Positions 42,506 through 51,481 of a DNA stretch of 64,000 nt are shown one piece after another. The first letter of the stretch is position 1, and the number at the start of each line of letters is the position of its first letter. A program made the translations under genes and the position numbers. Origin of the DNA: Pseudacidovorax sp. (GTDB taxonomy: Bacteria > Pseudomonadota > Gammaproteobacteria > Burkholderiales > Burkholderiaceae_C); contig NZ_JAGOPN010000008.1 of the NCBI RefSeq assembly GCF_017991995.1, forward strand, positions 1 through 64,000. The letters are read 5' to 3'. The notes beneath the pieces were generated by a model. The model did no database searches, was not told where the DNA came from, and was given only the letters and a program-made list of their open reading frames with translations.

Positions 42506-43335
42506 TCGCCCAGGCCCAGCCGATCCAGCAGCGCCAGGGTGGGCGCGGCCTGGTTCATGGTGTAGAAGTGCAGCGCCGGTGCGCCGCCCGCCACCAGCCG
42601 CTCGCACAGGGCCGCGACCACATCGAGGCCGAAGGCCTTGATCGAAGCCGTGTCGTCGCCGAAGGACTGCAGCCGCAGCCGCACCCAGCGCGGAATCTCG
42701 GCGCCGCAGGCATCCGAGAAGCGCATCAGCTGCGTGGAGCTGGTGATGGGCATGATGCCCGGCACGATCGGCACGTCGGCACCGGCGACGCGCGCCTCGT
42801 CGACGAAGCGGAAGTAGGCCTCGGGCGTGAAGAAGTACTGCGTGATGGCCGAATCGGCGCCCGCACGCACCTTGGTCGCGAAGGCCTGCATGTCGGCCTG
42901 GGGCGTGCGCGCCTGCGGATGCACCTCGGGATAGCAGGCCACTTCCAGGTGGAAGTCGCGTCCGGTCTCGGCACGGATGAAGGCGACCAGGTCGCTCGCG
43001 TACTGGAATTCGCCGCCGATGCCGTAGCCGCTGGGCAGGTCGCCGCGCAGCGCCACGAGGCGGCGCACGCCCATGGCCTTGAGCTGATGCAGTTGATCGC
43101 GCACCGTCTCGCGCGTGGCGCCGATGCACGAGAAATGCGAGGCGGCATCGGTGCCTTCTTCCAGGATCTCCTTCACCGTGGCGAAGGTGCCCGCCTGGGT
43201 GGAACCGCCGGCGCCATAGGTCACCGAGCAGAACTGCGGCGCGCGGGCACGCAGTTGCGCCCGCACGGCCCGCAGCTTGACCGCGCCTTCGGGCGTCTTG
43301 GGCGGGAAGAACTCGAAACTGATCGGCAGCGCCAT
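42502..43335 (-). CDS. metF: 5,10-methylenetetrahydrofolate reductase
   Basis: 277 residues from the ATG at 43335 (AAAAGGG upstream). FAD-dependent TIM barrel: SFEFFPPKTPEG, YGAGGST, LRGDLP, ITQYFF and PGIMPI. Makes methyl-THF for methionine synthesis. It shares the strand with ahcY upstream, so the SAH riboswitch may also influence it. Confidence 0.96.
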   Translation of the reverse strand: MALPISFEFFPPKTPEGAVKLRAVRAQLRARAPQFCSVTYGAGGSTQAGTFATVKEILEEGTDAASHFSCIGATRETVRDQLHQLKAMGVRRLVALRGDLPSGYGIGGEFQYASDLVAFIRAETGRDFHLEVACYPEVHPQARTPQADMQAFATKVRAGADSAITQYFFTPEAYFRFVDEARVAGADVPIVPGIMPITSSTQLMRFSDACGAEIPRWVRLRLQSFGDDTASIKAFGLDVVAALCERLVAGGAPALHFYTMNQAAPTLALLDRLGLGE

Positions 43336-43355
43336 GGGGAACCCTTTTCTTGTCG

Positions 43356-44129
43356 TTAGTTGTCGTGCACGGCCGCCGAAGGCGCCGCGTGGATGAAGAA
43401 CTCGCGGTTGCCATCGCCGCCGACGATGGGGCTGTCCAGCCATTGGAGCAGCCGCAGGCCGGCATCGGCACAGCCCTGCCGCAGCCGGGCCTCGACCTCG
43501 GCGTACAGCGCGGGATCGCGGACGATGCCGCCCTTGCCGATCTGCGCCGGCTGAAGCTCGAACTGCGGCTTCACCAGCATCAGCAGGCGCCCCGTCGGTG
43601 CCATCAGCGGCACCAGCGCCGGCAGCACCAGCGTCAGCGAAATGAAGGACAGGTCGCCGACGACCAGCCCGAAATCCGCGCCGCCCATTGCCGCGAACTG
43701 CGAGGGCTGCAGATGGCGCGCGTTGACCTTCTCCAGCGCCTGCACGCGAGCATCGGCCCGCAGCCGTTCATGCAACTGCCCATGGCCGACGTCCACGCCC
43801 ACCACGGCGGCCGCGCCGCGCTGCAGCAGGCAGTCGGTGAAGCCGCCGGTCGCCTGGCCCACGTCCAGACAACGCAGGCCGGCGACATCGAGCTGCGCCG
43901 CATCGAGTGCGCCTTCGAGCTTCAGGCCGCCGCGCGAGACGTAACGGGCCTCGGCCGCGTCCGCCAGTTCGAGCTCGGCCGTGGGCGGCACCTCGTCGCC
44001 GTTTTTGGTGGCCGAACGCCAGGGCTGGCCGGCATGCAGGCGCCAGCGCAGGCCGCCCGCGATCAGGCGCGCCGCCTGCGAGCGTGAAGCGGCCAGGCCG
44101 CGTTCGACGAGCAGCTGGTCAGCGCGCAT
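43356..44129 (-). CDS. tlyA: TlyA-family rRNA 2'-O-methyltransferase
   Basis: 257 residues from the ATG at 44129 (no good ribosome site). S4 RNA-binding start (RADQLLVERGLAASRSQAA), SAM motif LDVGQATGGFTD (usual DxGxSTGGFTD) and the catalytic Lys in KPQFE. Lies between ahcY and metF, 20 bases before metF, so it is in the methyl cycle operon. Confidence 0.9.
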   Translation of the reverse strand: MRADQLLVERGLAASRSQAARLIAGGLRWRLHAGQPWRSATKNGDEVPPTAELELADAAEARYVSRGGLKLEGALDAAQLDVAGLRCLDVGQATGGFTDCLLQRGAAAVVGVDVGHGQLHERLRADARVQALEKVNARHLQPSQFAAMGGADFGLVVGDLSFISLTLVLPALVPLMAPTGRLLMLVKPQFELQPAQIGKGGIVRDPALYAEVEARLRQGCADAGLRLLQWLDSPIVGGDGNREFFIHAAPSAAVHDN

Positions 44130-44247
44130 GGGAGGAAACAGGAGCAGGCCGGGCCGCCCCGTGCGAGGCGCCGCGACCACCGGCTCCGGCGCGCCGCTTG
44201 CGCCCTGCACGGACGCCCAAGGCGGCGGCACGAAGCCCGGTGGGTGC

Positions 44248-45681
<1,434 letters not shown>

Positions 45682-45757
45682 GCAATGCTCCAGAACACGG
45701 GTTTCAGGGTTTCCGCTGCACGTCGGGAGAGGGAGAGAAAGCACTCACCACGGCGCG

Positions 45758-45828
45758 ATGCGGGTGAGCGTGGTTGCGTATGAATTCCGAGCCTCACGCC
45801 TGACGGCGCTGCAACGCTCCTCGGTTGG
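45758..45828 (-). promoter_or_regulatory. SAH riboswitch controlling ahcY
   Basis: On the minus strand the conserved segments occur in order: CCGAGGAGCG (45824-45815), a variable part, GAGGCTCGG (45795-45787) pairing with the first CCGAG, and CGCTCACCCG (45770-45761), which forms the pseudoknot with the GGAGCG part. This is the known S-adenosylhomocysteine riboswitch pattern, which turns ahcY on when SAH rises. It ends about 77 bases before the ahcY start. Confidence 0.88.
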
Positions 45829-45834
45829 GGGCGG

Positions 45835-45840
45835 ATTCTA
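45835..45840 (-). promoter_or_regulatory. -10 box for the SAH riboswitch transcript
   Basis: Minus strand TAGAAT (5 of 6 matches) lies directly before the riboswitch start and overlaps the end of the cyclase gene. No clear -35 box. Confidence 0.5.
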
Positions 45841-47535
45841 CAAAAGCGGCGATGCACCCTGACCCTGCACGGCCACGGCCAGCGCCTCCGCCGACCAGGC
45901 GACCACCTCGATGGGCTCGCGGCGGCCCCGCACCTCGATGCGCCGCATTTCGCCGGCCGCCGGCGACAGGCCCGCATGCCTCACCGCGAAGCGCGAGGCC
46001 ACCAGCGCCGCGCCGGCCGCCTTGGTCTGCTCCTGCAGCCGGCTGGCGGTGTTCACGACCTCACCCACGGCGGTGAAGCTCTGCACGTCCAGGTGGCCGA
46101 CCTCGCCCACGGCGGCCGTGCCCGCATGCAGGCCCATGCCGAAATCGAGGGACTGGCCGAATTCGCGCTCGAATTCGGCGCTCCACGCGCGCAGCCGCGC
46201 GCTGATGAGCGCCGCCGCGCGGAAGGCCCGCCGGCAGGCGAGATCCAGGCCTTCCTCCAGGCCGAAGAGGGCCATCACGCTGTCGCCGATGAACTGGTTG
46301 GGCACGCCGCCCGCCTCCCGCACGGCCTGGCCGACCAGCGCGAAGTAGCGGTCGAGCACGTAGACGAGGTCGAAAGGCCACTGGCGCTCGGCCAGGCCGG
46401 ACCAGCGGCGCAGGTCGACGAAGAGCACGGCCACCTCCCGCTCGCCGTCCAGCCGCGGACGGTGGCCTTCGGCGGCCGCGCCGGCGCCCAGCAGCGGGGA
46501 GACCTCCAGATCGCCCGTCGGCCTCAATTGGCAGGCGAGCCTGACCTGGGCGCCGGCACGCACACGGGCCAGCGTGCGTTGCTCGTCGGGGCCGGGCGGC
46601 GGGCAGTGCCCGGCAGGGCCCGCCACCCGCACGCGGCAGGTGGAACAGCGCGCCCGGCCGCCGCACAGCGACAGGTGGGCAATGCCATGGGCCCGGCTGG
46701 CCTCCAGCACGCTCCAGCCGACGGGCACCTGCACGCTGCGATCCGGATAGCGCAGCGTCAGCATGCGGCCACCGGACAGCCGATGCAGCCGCCCTCGTGC
46801 AAGGCGGGCGAGCAGCCATGCCGCCAGCAGCGTGACGTAGAGGTCCTGGCCGTGCTCGGCCAGCAGGCCGAGCCGGTGTCCCTGGACGGTGCCGGGCGCA
46901 TTCACCGGTCCTGGCGCGAACTGCCACTCCCGCCCCATCGCCACGAAACCCAGCGCCGCCAACGTGGGCAGCAACACGGCCGCCGTGAGCAGCAGCGGCT
47001 GCGCCCGCCGCCAGCGCGGGTCCGCGCGCAGGGCGAAATGCAGGCCCATGCAGCCATGCAGCCAGGCGGCGGCCAGTGCGATGACCTGGAAGGCACCGCC
47101 GGCGCTGGCCCACAGGCCCTCGACCACCCGGGCGTAGCTGCCGTTCAATCCGAACAAGGTGTAGCCGCCGCGCATCGACGCCAGGTGCGAGGCCAGCAGC
47201 AGCGGCAAGGCGAAGCCCAGCACGATGCGCAGCCCCTGCGAAGGCGGCATGCACAGGCTGCGCCGCTCCCACAGCGCCACGAAGGCGAGGGCCAGGTGGA
47301 CGGCGACCGCGCCATAGAGCAGCAGCGTGCCCGGCCAGGAATGCCAGAAGGCGCGAAGCGGCCCCAGCGCTCCTTCGGCCACCCGGAGCGAGACCAGCCC
47401 CAGCGCGTGGTTGAGCAGGTGCAGCGTCACGTAGGCCATCAGCACCAGGCCGCTGGCCCAGCGCAGATCGCGGCGCGAACGCAAGGAGAAGGGGGCGGGG
47501 GCGGCCGGTGCGGCGACCGGCGGAGGCGGGCTCAT
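45838..47535 (-). CDS. Membrane protein with [2Fe-2S] ferredoxin and class III adenylate/guanylate cyclase domains
   Basis: 565 residues from the ATG at 47535. About 280 residues of hydrophobic helices with several His (HLLNHALG, WLHGCMGLH), resembling a haem b-type membrane unit. Then a ferredoxin domain with CGGRARCSTC and a later LACQLRP (Cys ligands), and a class III cyclase with the two metal Asp in LFVDLRRWSG and FIGDSVMALFG. It could make cAMP under redox control. Divergent from a Crp-family gene with a 26-bp gap, so the two likely form a signal pair. Confidence 0.88.
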   Translation of the reverse strand: MSPPPPVAAPAAPAPFSLRSRRDLRWASGLVLMAYVTLHLLNHALGLVSLRVAEGALGPLRAFWHSWPGTLLLYGAVAVHLALAFVALWERRSLCMPPSQGLRIVLGFALPLLLASHLASMRGGYTLFGLNGSYARVVEGLWASAGGAFQVIALAAAWLHGCMGLHFALRADPRWRRAQPLLLTAAVLLPTLAALGFVAMGREWQFAPGPVNAPGTVQGHRLGLLAEHGQDLYVTLLAAWLLARLARGRLHRLSGGRMLTLRYPDRSVQVPVGWSVLEASRAHGIAHLSLCGGRARCSTCRVRVAGPAGHCPPPGPDEQRTLARVRAGAQVRLACQLRPTGDLEVSPLLGAGAAAEGHRPRLDGEREVAVLFVDLRRWSGLAERQWPFDLVYVLDRYFALVGQAVREAGGVPNQFIGDSVMALFGLEEGLDLACRRAFRAAALISARLRAWSAEFEREFGQSLDFGMGLHAGTAAVGEVGHLDVQSFTAVGEVVNTASRLQEQTKAAGAALVASRFAVRHAGLSPAAGEMRRIEVRGRREPIEVVAWSAEALAVAVQGQGASPLL

Positions 47536-47561
47536 GGGCGGCTGAGCATAATCGCGCGCCC

Positions 47562-48278
47562 ATGAGCGACCGGCCCTCCAGTCTCGCGCTTCGGCGCTTC
47601 GCCCTCTTCGACGACCTGCCCCCGGCGCGCCTGGACGCACTGGCGGGCCGCTGCGTCTGGCGCCGGGTGGCTGCCGGCCAGCCGCTGTTGCTGCGGCGCC
47701 AGCCGCGCGCCGACGTCTATCTTGTGATCGACGGCGCCGTGCGTGTGACCACCTACGGCGCCAATGGCCGGCAGGTCACTTTCCGCGACCTGGGTGCCGG
47801 CGAGATCGTCGGCGACCTGGCCGCGCTGGACGGCCAACCCCGCTCGGCGGACGTGATGACCGTCGAGGACAGCCTGGTGGCGGTGCTCGACCGCGAGGCC
47901 TTCCTGGAGCTGCTGCAGGACGAACCGACGGTGGCGCGGCGCCAGATGCAGCGCCTGACCACCCTGGTGCGCCAGTTGTCGGAGCGGGTGATCGAGCTGA
48001 GCACGCTGGGCGTGCAGAACCGGCTTCACGCCGAATTGCTCCGGCTGGCCCGCACCGCCAGCCCGGATGCCGCCGCCGGCGAGGTGCGGCTGGCGCCGGC
48101 GCCTCGCCATGCCGAACTCGCCAGCCGCATCAGCACCAACCGCGAGCAGGTCACCCGCGAACTCAATGCGCTGGTGCGCAGCGGCCTGCTGCGCAAGGAG
48201 GGCGACGCCCTCGTCGTCACCGACGTGGCGCGCCTGGCCCGCGTGGTCGCCGAGGTGACGGGCGACGGCGGCGCCTGA
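47562..48278 (+). CDS. Crp/Fnr-family transcription regulator
   Basis: 238 residues from the ATG at 47562. Cyclic-nucleotide domain with GEIVGDLAALDGQPRSADV, which keeps the Arg-Ser that binds the cAMP phosphate, and a Crp helix-turn-helix (ELASRISTNREQVTRELNAL). It has no Fnr-type cysteines. The gene is divergent from a cyclase, which fits response to cAMP or cGMP. Confidence 0.9.
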   Translation: MSDRPSSLALRRFALFDDLPPARLDALAGRCVWRRVAAGQPLLLRRQPRADVYLVIDGAVRVTTYGANGRQVTFRDLGAGEIVGDLAALDGQPRSADVMTVEDSLVAVLDREAFLELLQDEPTVARRQMQRLTTLVRQLSERVIELSTLGVQNRLHAELLRLARTASPDAAAGEVRLAPAPRHAELASRISTNREQVTRELNALVRSGLLRKEGDALVVTDVARLARVVAEVTGDGGA

Positions 48279-48295
48279 GGCGCGTCGCGCTCAGT

Positions 48296-48736
48296 TCAGT
48301 TCAGCCCGCGCTGCGGTCCGGCCACGGCATAGCGGCCCGCGCCCAGCAGCATCACCGCCAGGGCACCGAAGAGGTACAGCCCCTGCAGTTCCAGCGCCCA
48401 GCCGCCCTGGCCGGTCAGCGTGAAGAACTGGCTGGTATGCACCAGCAGGAAGGCCACGATCATGTTGATCACGACCACCGCCGCGGCCGGGCGCGTCCAC
48501 AGGCCCAGGATCATCAGCGCCGGCGCCAGCACTTCGCCCACATAGACGAGGTAGCCGATGGCCCCGGGAAGGCCGTGGGCGGCCAGCATCTTCACGATGA
48601 AGCCCGGGCCCGTGCCCAGCTTGAAGATGCCGTGCAGCAGCACCAGCACGCCGACCGCCAGGCGCAGCACCAGCTTGCCGGCATCGTCGTGGCGGGGAAG
48701 CAGCGCGGCGCCCGTCTCGGAGGAAGCGTAGGACAT
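48296..48736 (-). CDS. DoxX-family membrane protein
   Basis: 146 residues from the ATG at 48736, four membrane helices (LRLAVGVLVLLHGIFKL first; AAAVVVINMIVAFLLVH third). DoxX proteins act in membrane redox or stress tolerance, without a firm general function. Next to a DUF4148 gene on the same strand (8-base gap). Confidence 0.85.
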   Translation of the reverse strand: MSYASSETGAALLPRHDDAGKLVLRLAVGVLVLLHGIFKLGTGPGFIVKMLAAHGLPGAIGYLVYVGEVLAPALMILGLWTRPAAAVVVINMIVAFLLVHTSQFFTLTGQGGWALELQGLYLFGALAVMLLGAGRYAVAGPQRGLN

Positions 48737-48744
48737 GGCGGGCC

Positions 48745-49128
48745 TCACAGGGGTTGTTGGGCGGCGCCAGAGGCCTGCTGACGCTGCGGCTCATGCTGCA
48801 TGTTGGCGGGCAGGCGGCTGTCGACGAAGGCGCGCGGGTCCAGGTTCTGGTTGGGCGCATGGGCGGCGGCCACCGCCTCGGCCTGCACCTGGGCGCGGGT
48901 GCGGGCACTGACGAACACGGGCTGCTGGCCGAAGCTGCTGGCTTCGCCGATGGCGGCCACGTCGCCGCTGCGCTCGGCGGCGACCAGTTGCTGTTGCACC
49001 TCGGCACGCGACAGGGTGCTGTGCACCGCCGTGCGGTTCTGCTGGATGTAGTCCTCCTGCGTTTCGGCGGAGGCTGCACCGGCAGCGAGCGTCAGCAGGG
49101 CGGCGGCGAGGAGAGCGGTCTTGTTCAT
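48745..49128 (-). CDS. DUF4148 periplasmic protein
   Basis: 127 residues; signal peptide cut after ASA, then a helical, Gln/Ala-rich domain typical of DUF4148, common in Burkholderiales. Start ATG 49128 has AAAGGA before it. Function unknown; cotranscribed with the DoxX gene. Confidence 0.8.
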   Translation of the reverse strand: MNKTALLAAALLTLAAGAASAETQEDYIQQNRTAVHSTLSRAEVQQQLVAAERSGDVAAIGEASSFGQQPVFVSARTRAQVQAEAVAAAHAPNQNLDPRAFVDSRLPANMQHEPQRQQASGAAQQPL

Positions 49129-49545
49129 GGCGAATCCTTTCGAGGGTCGGGAGAGAGAGGTCGATCCCGTCGCGGCAGGTGCCACCGGATCGATGCCTTG
49201 CAGTTTCTGCCCCTCGCCGGTGCGCGGAAGTGCGTTTACGCACACGTCCGGACAAGTCGCCCCGCGCGCTCCTGCCGCCGCAGGCCGTGTTGTCCCGGAT
49301 TTCTGTGGATAAGTCTGGGCATATTCCTGGGAAGGCATCGCCAAGGCCCGTTCCCCCGTGCACTTTGGACGGATTGCCTGTTTCGCAGGCACAGGGCCGG
49401 CCTGCACCTGCGCCTCCCCGGTACGAGGGCCGGCCATGCCCCGTTCCCGCCGGGCCGGCTGCAAAGCGGAATTGTCCGACGCGGTCCCCTTCGCAATGCG
49501 AGGACATTTTCCGGATTTGCATCGTCTCGGAGACGGCCTGTCAGC

Positions 49546-49569
49546 CTCAACGGCCAATTGGCCGTTGAG
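49546..49569. promoter_or_regulatory. 24-bp perfect palindrome upstream of bcs
   Basis: 12-bp arms CTCAACGGCCAA meet their complement with no spacer. It lies 173 bases before bcsD. A perfect dyad of this length is a likely operator for a dimeric regulator; the regulator is unknown. Confidence 0.55.
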
Positions 49570-49679
49570 AAACAAAGCGCGATAACATGGTTGCGAAAGG
49601 TTTCCCAACATGGGGAAAACTCTCGCCAAATGTCATTCAGGTTGTTGTTTTCAAAGGAAAATCAAATCTTATCCTTGTT

Positions 49680-49709
49680 AAAAACATTTAATTACAAGTG
49701 AATGTTTTT
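49680..49709 (+). promoter_or_regulatory. Inverted repeat in the bcsD leader
   Basis: 9-bp arms AAAAACATT and AATGTTTTT around a 12-base loop, 33 bases before bcsD. As RNA it is a hairpin ending in a U-run, so it might be an attenuator or an operator. Confidence 0.4.
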
Positions 49710-49741
49710 TCCTGACCCATTGAGATGCGGGACCCGTTTTT

Positions 49742-50230
49742 ATGTCCTCCTTGAGCTCCGAAGAAATAGCGTATTACGAAAGTGTTCACTGCGATCGGCA
49801 ATGGCGCCTTTTCAATCAGGCGCTGGGCGTGGAACTGGGCGAAGGGCTCCCGGACAGCGAATTGAAGGCGCTGTTCGCCCGTCTGGGCCGGCGAGTGGCG
49901 CAGTCGATGCCGCTGGAGCGCTGCCAGACCGTGGCCGAACTCGAGGCGGCGATGAACCGCACCTGGGCCGACATGCACTGGGGCTTCGTGCGCCTGCACG
50001 AGGACGAGGACCGGCTGTGGCTGCAGCACCACTGCCAACCGCTGGTGGCCAGCTTCGGCAGCGTCTCGCTGCCCTGGGCGCAGAGCTTCTTCGAGGGCGT
50101 GTACGAGGGCTGGCTCGAAGCCCAGGGCTCGCCCGCCGCGCTGGCCGTGTCGGCGCTCGTGCCCGATGCGGCCGAGCCCACCGTCAGCCCGCGCATCCAT
50201 CTCCAACTCCACCGACGCGCCGATCGATGA
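49742..50230 (+). CDS. bcsD: Cellulose synthase subunit D
   Basis: 162 residues. Small soluble protein with the WAQSFFEGVYEGWLEAQG motif near the C-terminus, typical of BcsD (Cellsynth_D). BcsD rings in the periplasm guide glucan chains to the export channel in Komagataeibacter. It opens the bcs operon and overlaps the next gene by ATGA. Confidence 0.75.
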   Translation: MSSLSSEEIAYYESVHCDRQWRLFNQALGVELGEGLPDSELKALFARLGRRVAQSMPLERCQTVAELEAAMNRTWADMHWGFVRLHEDEDRLWLQHHCQPLVASFGSVSLPWAQSFFEGVYEGWLEAQGSPAALAVSALVPDAAEPTVSPRIHLQLHRRADR

Positions 50231-50637
50231 CTGCTCCCGTGCCTCCCGACGACATCGTCGGCCTGTTCCAGAAATTCGACGGCGACGCCGGCAGCTACCG
50301 CAAGTTCGCGTCGCCGGCCGCGCCCGAGCCGACGGCCGAGTGGCCCCTGCTTGCTTCGCCCCATACGGGGGCTGCGCCGTCGACGGGGACCGGCCCCGCG
50401 CAGGCGGAGCCGACCTCCCCGGCCATGCCCTCCGCGCGATTGGCGCCACTGCTTCGCCATGCGGCAGCCAGCGCAGCGGCGCCCTCGCTGCCCGTGGGCG
50501 CAGCGACCGCCGGCAACGATGCGCGCATGGCACCGCTGCAGCAACTGTTCGAGCGGCTGGCGCAGCAGCCGCCTGCATCGTCCAGCCCGCCCGTGGTGCG
50601 GCATGGGCTGCTGCGCAGCTGGCGCCGCCAGGCCTGA
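50227..50637 (+). CDS. BcsR/BcsP-like cellulose regulator subunit
   Basis: 136 residues. The N-terminus DDIVGLFQKFDGDAGSYRKF plus the later WPLL matches the short BcsR/BcsP pattern; the remainder is Ala/Pro-rich and ends in a basic helix. BcsR works with BcsQ in the synthase complex. Sits between bcsD and bcsQ as expected. Confidence 0.7.
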   Translation: MTAPVPPDDIVGLFQKFDGDAGSYRKFASPAAPEPTAEWPLLASPHTGAAPSTGTGPAQAEPTSPAMPSARLAPLLRHAAASAAAPSLPVGAATAGNDARMAPLQQLFERLAQQPPASSSPPVVRHGLLRSWRRQA

Positions 50638-50643
50638 GCCGCC

Positions 50644-51435
50644 ATGGCGACCGTGCTGGCCCTGGTGGCCTCCAAGGGCGGGGTGGGCAAGACCACGCTG
50701 GCAGCCAACCTGGCCGCGGCCCTGGCACGCCAGGGCCGGCCCGTGCTGGCGCTGGACCTGGATCCACAGAACGCGCTGCGGCTGCATCTGGCGCCACAGC
50801 CCCTGCCCACCAACGGCCTGGCCGACGTGGTGCTCGGCCGCATCGGCTGGCGCCAGAGCATGATGCGCGGCCGCGGCGGCGTGGTGCTGCTGCCCTTCGG
50901 CCAGCTCGACGACGAGCAGCTCGTCGCGTTCCAGCAGTCGCTGGCCGCCCAGCCGGACTGGCTGGCGCTGGCCATCGAGGGCTGGGCCTTGCCGGCCGAC
51001 GCCGTGGTGGTGGTGGACACGCCGCCCGGCCCGTCGGTCTATCTGCAGCAGGTGCTGCGCGTGGCCTCGCTCGCGCTGATGCCGCTGCTGGCGGACGCGG
51101 CCTCCTTCGCCACGCGTGAGCTGGTCGAGCGCATGGTCGACAAGTACGCCCGTGCACGCGCCGGCTTCGGCGGGCTGCTGTACCTGGTCAACCAGGTCGC
51201 GCCCGAGCGGCGGCTGGCGCGCGATGTGCTCCAGCGCCTGCGCGACGAGCTGGGCCCGCGCCTCATCGGCGAACTGCACCAGGACCAGGCCGTGAGCGAG
51301 GCCATGGCGCACATGCTCCCGGTGGCGCAGTACGCGCCGCACAGCCAGGCCGCGCACGACATCGACGAGGCGGTGCGGCGCCTGCTGCCCCACCTGGACG
51401 CCACCAGCCCCGGCCACTGGCCCGCCCAGGCGTGA
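50644..51435 (+). CDS. bcsQ: Cellulose biosynthesis ParA-like ATPase BcsQ
   Basis: 263 residues. Deviant Walker [15 protein letters not shown] at residues 10-23, [15 protein letters not shown], and [11 protein letters not shown] as the Walker B region. MinD/ParA-type; in Escherichia coli it localises the cellulose machinery at the pole. Six bases after the BcsR/P gene. Confidence 0.9.
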   Translation: MATVLALVASKGGVGKTTLAANLAAALARQGRPVLALDLDPQNALRLHLAPQPLPTNGLADVVLGRIGWRQSMMRGRGGVVLLPFGQLDDEQLVAFQQSLAAQPDWLALAIEGWALPADAVVVVDTPPGPSVYLQQVLRVASLALMPLLADAASFATRELVERMVDKYARARAGFGGLLYLVNQVAPERRLARDVLQRLRDELGPRLIGELHQDQAVSEAMAHMLPVAQYAPHSQAAHDIDEAVRRLLPHLDATSPGHWPAQA

Positions 51436-51481
51436 GGCGTCGCTCAACGGCGCCCCCAGGCGCATCGGGAAGGCCCGCCGC

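Larger units (their letters stand above)
49129..49741. other. 613-bp control region between DUF4148 and the cellulose operon
   Basis: No gene is seen. It holds an isolated perfect DnaA-box sequence (TTATCCACA, minus strand, 49312-49304), a 24-bp perfect palindrome (49546-49569) and an AT-rich stretch (about 49570-49720) in an otherwise GC-rich genome, ending in a 9-bp inverted repeat (49680-49688, 49701-49709). The AT-rich part is the likely promoter area of the bcs operon. Confidence 0.5.

Noticed and set aside
49304-49312. Replication origin based on a DnaA box
   Set aside because: A single box without further boxes or dnaA/dnaN neighbours does not make an origin.
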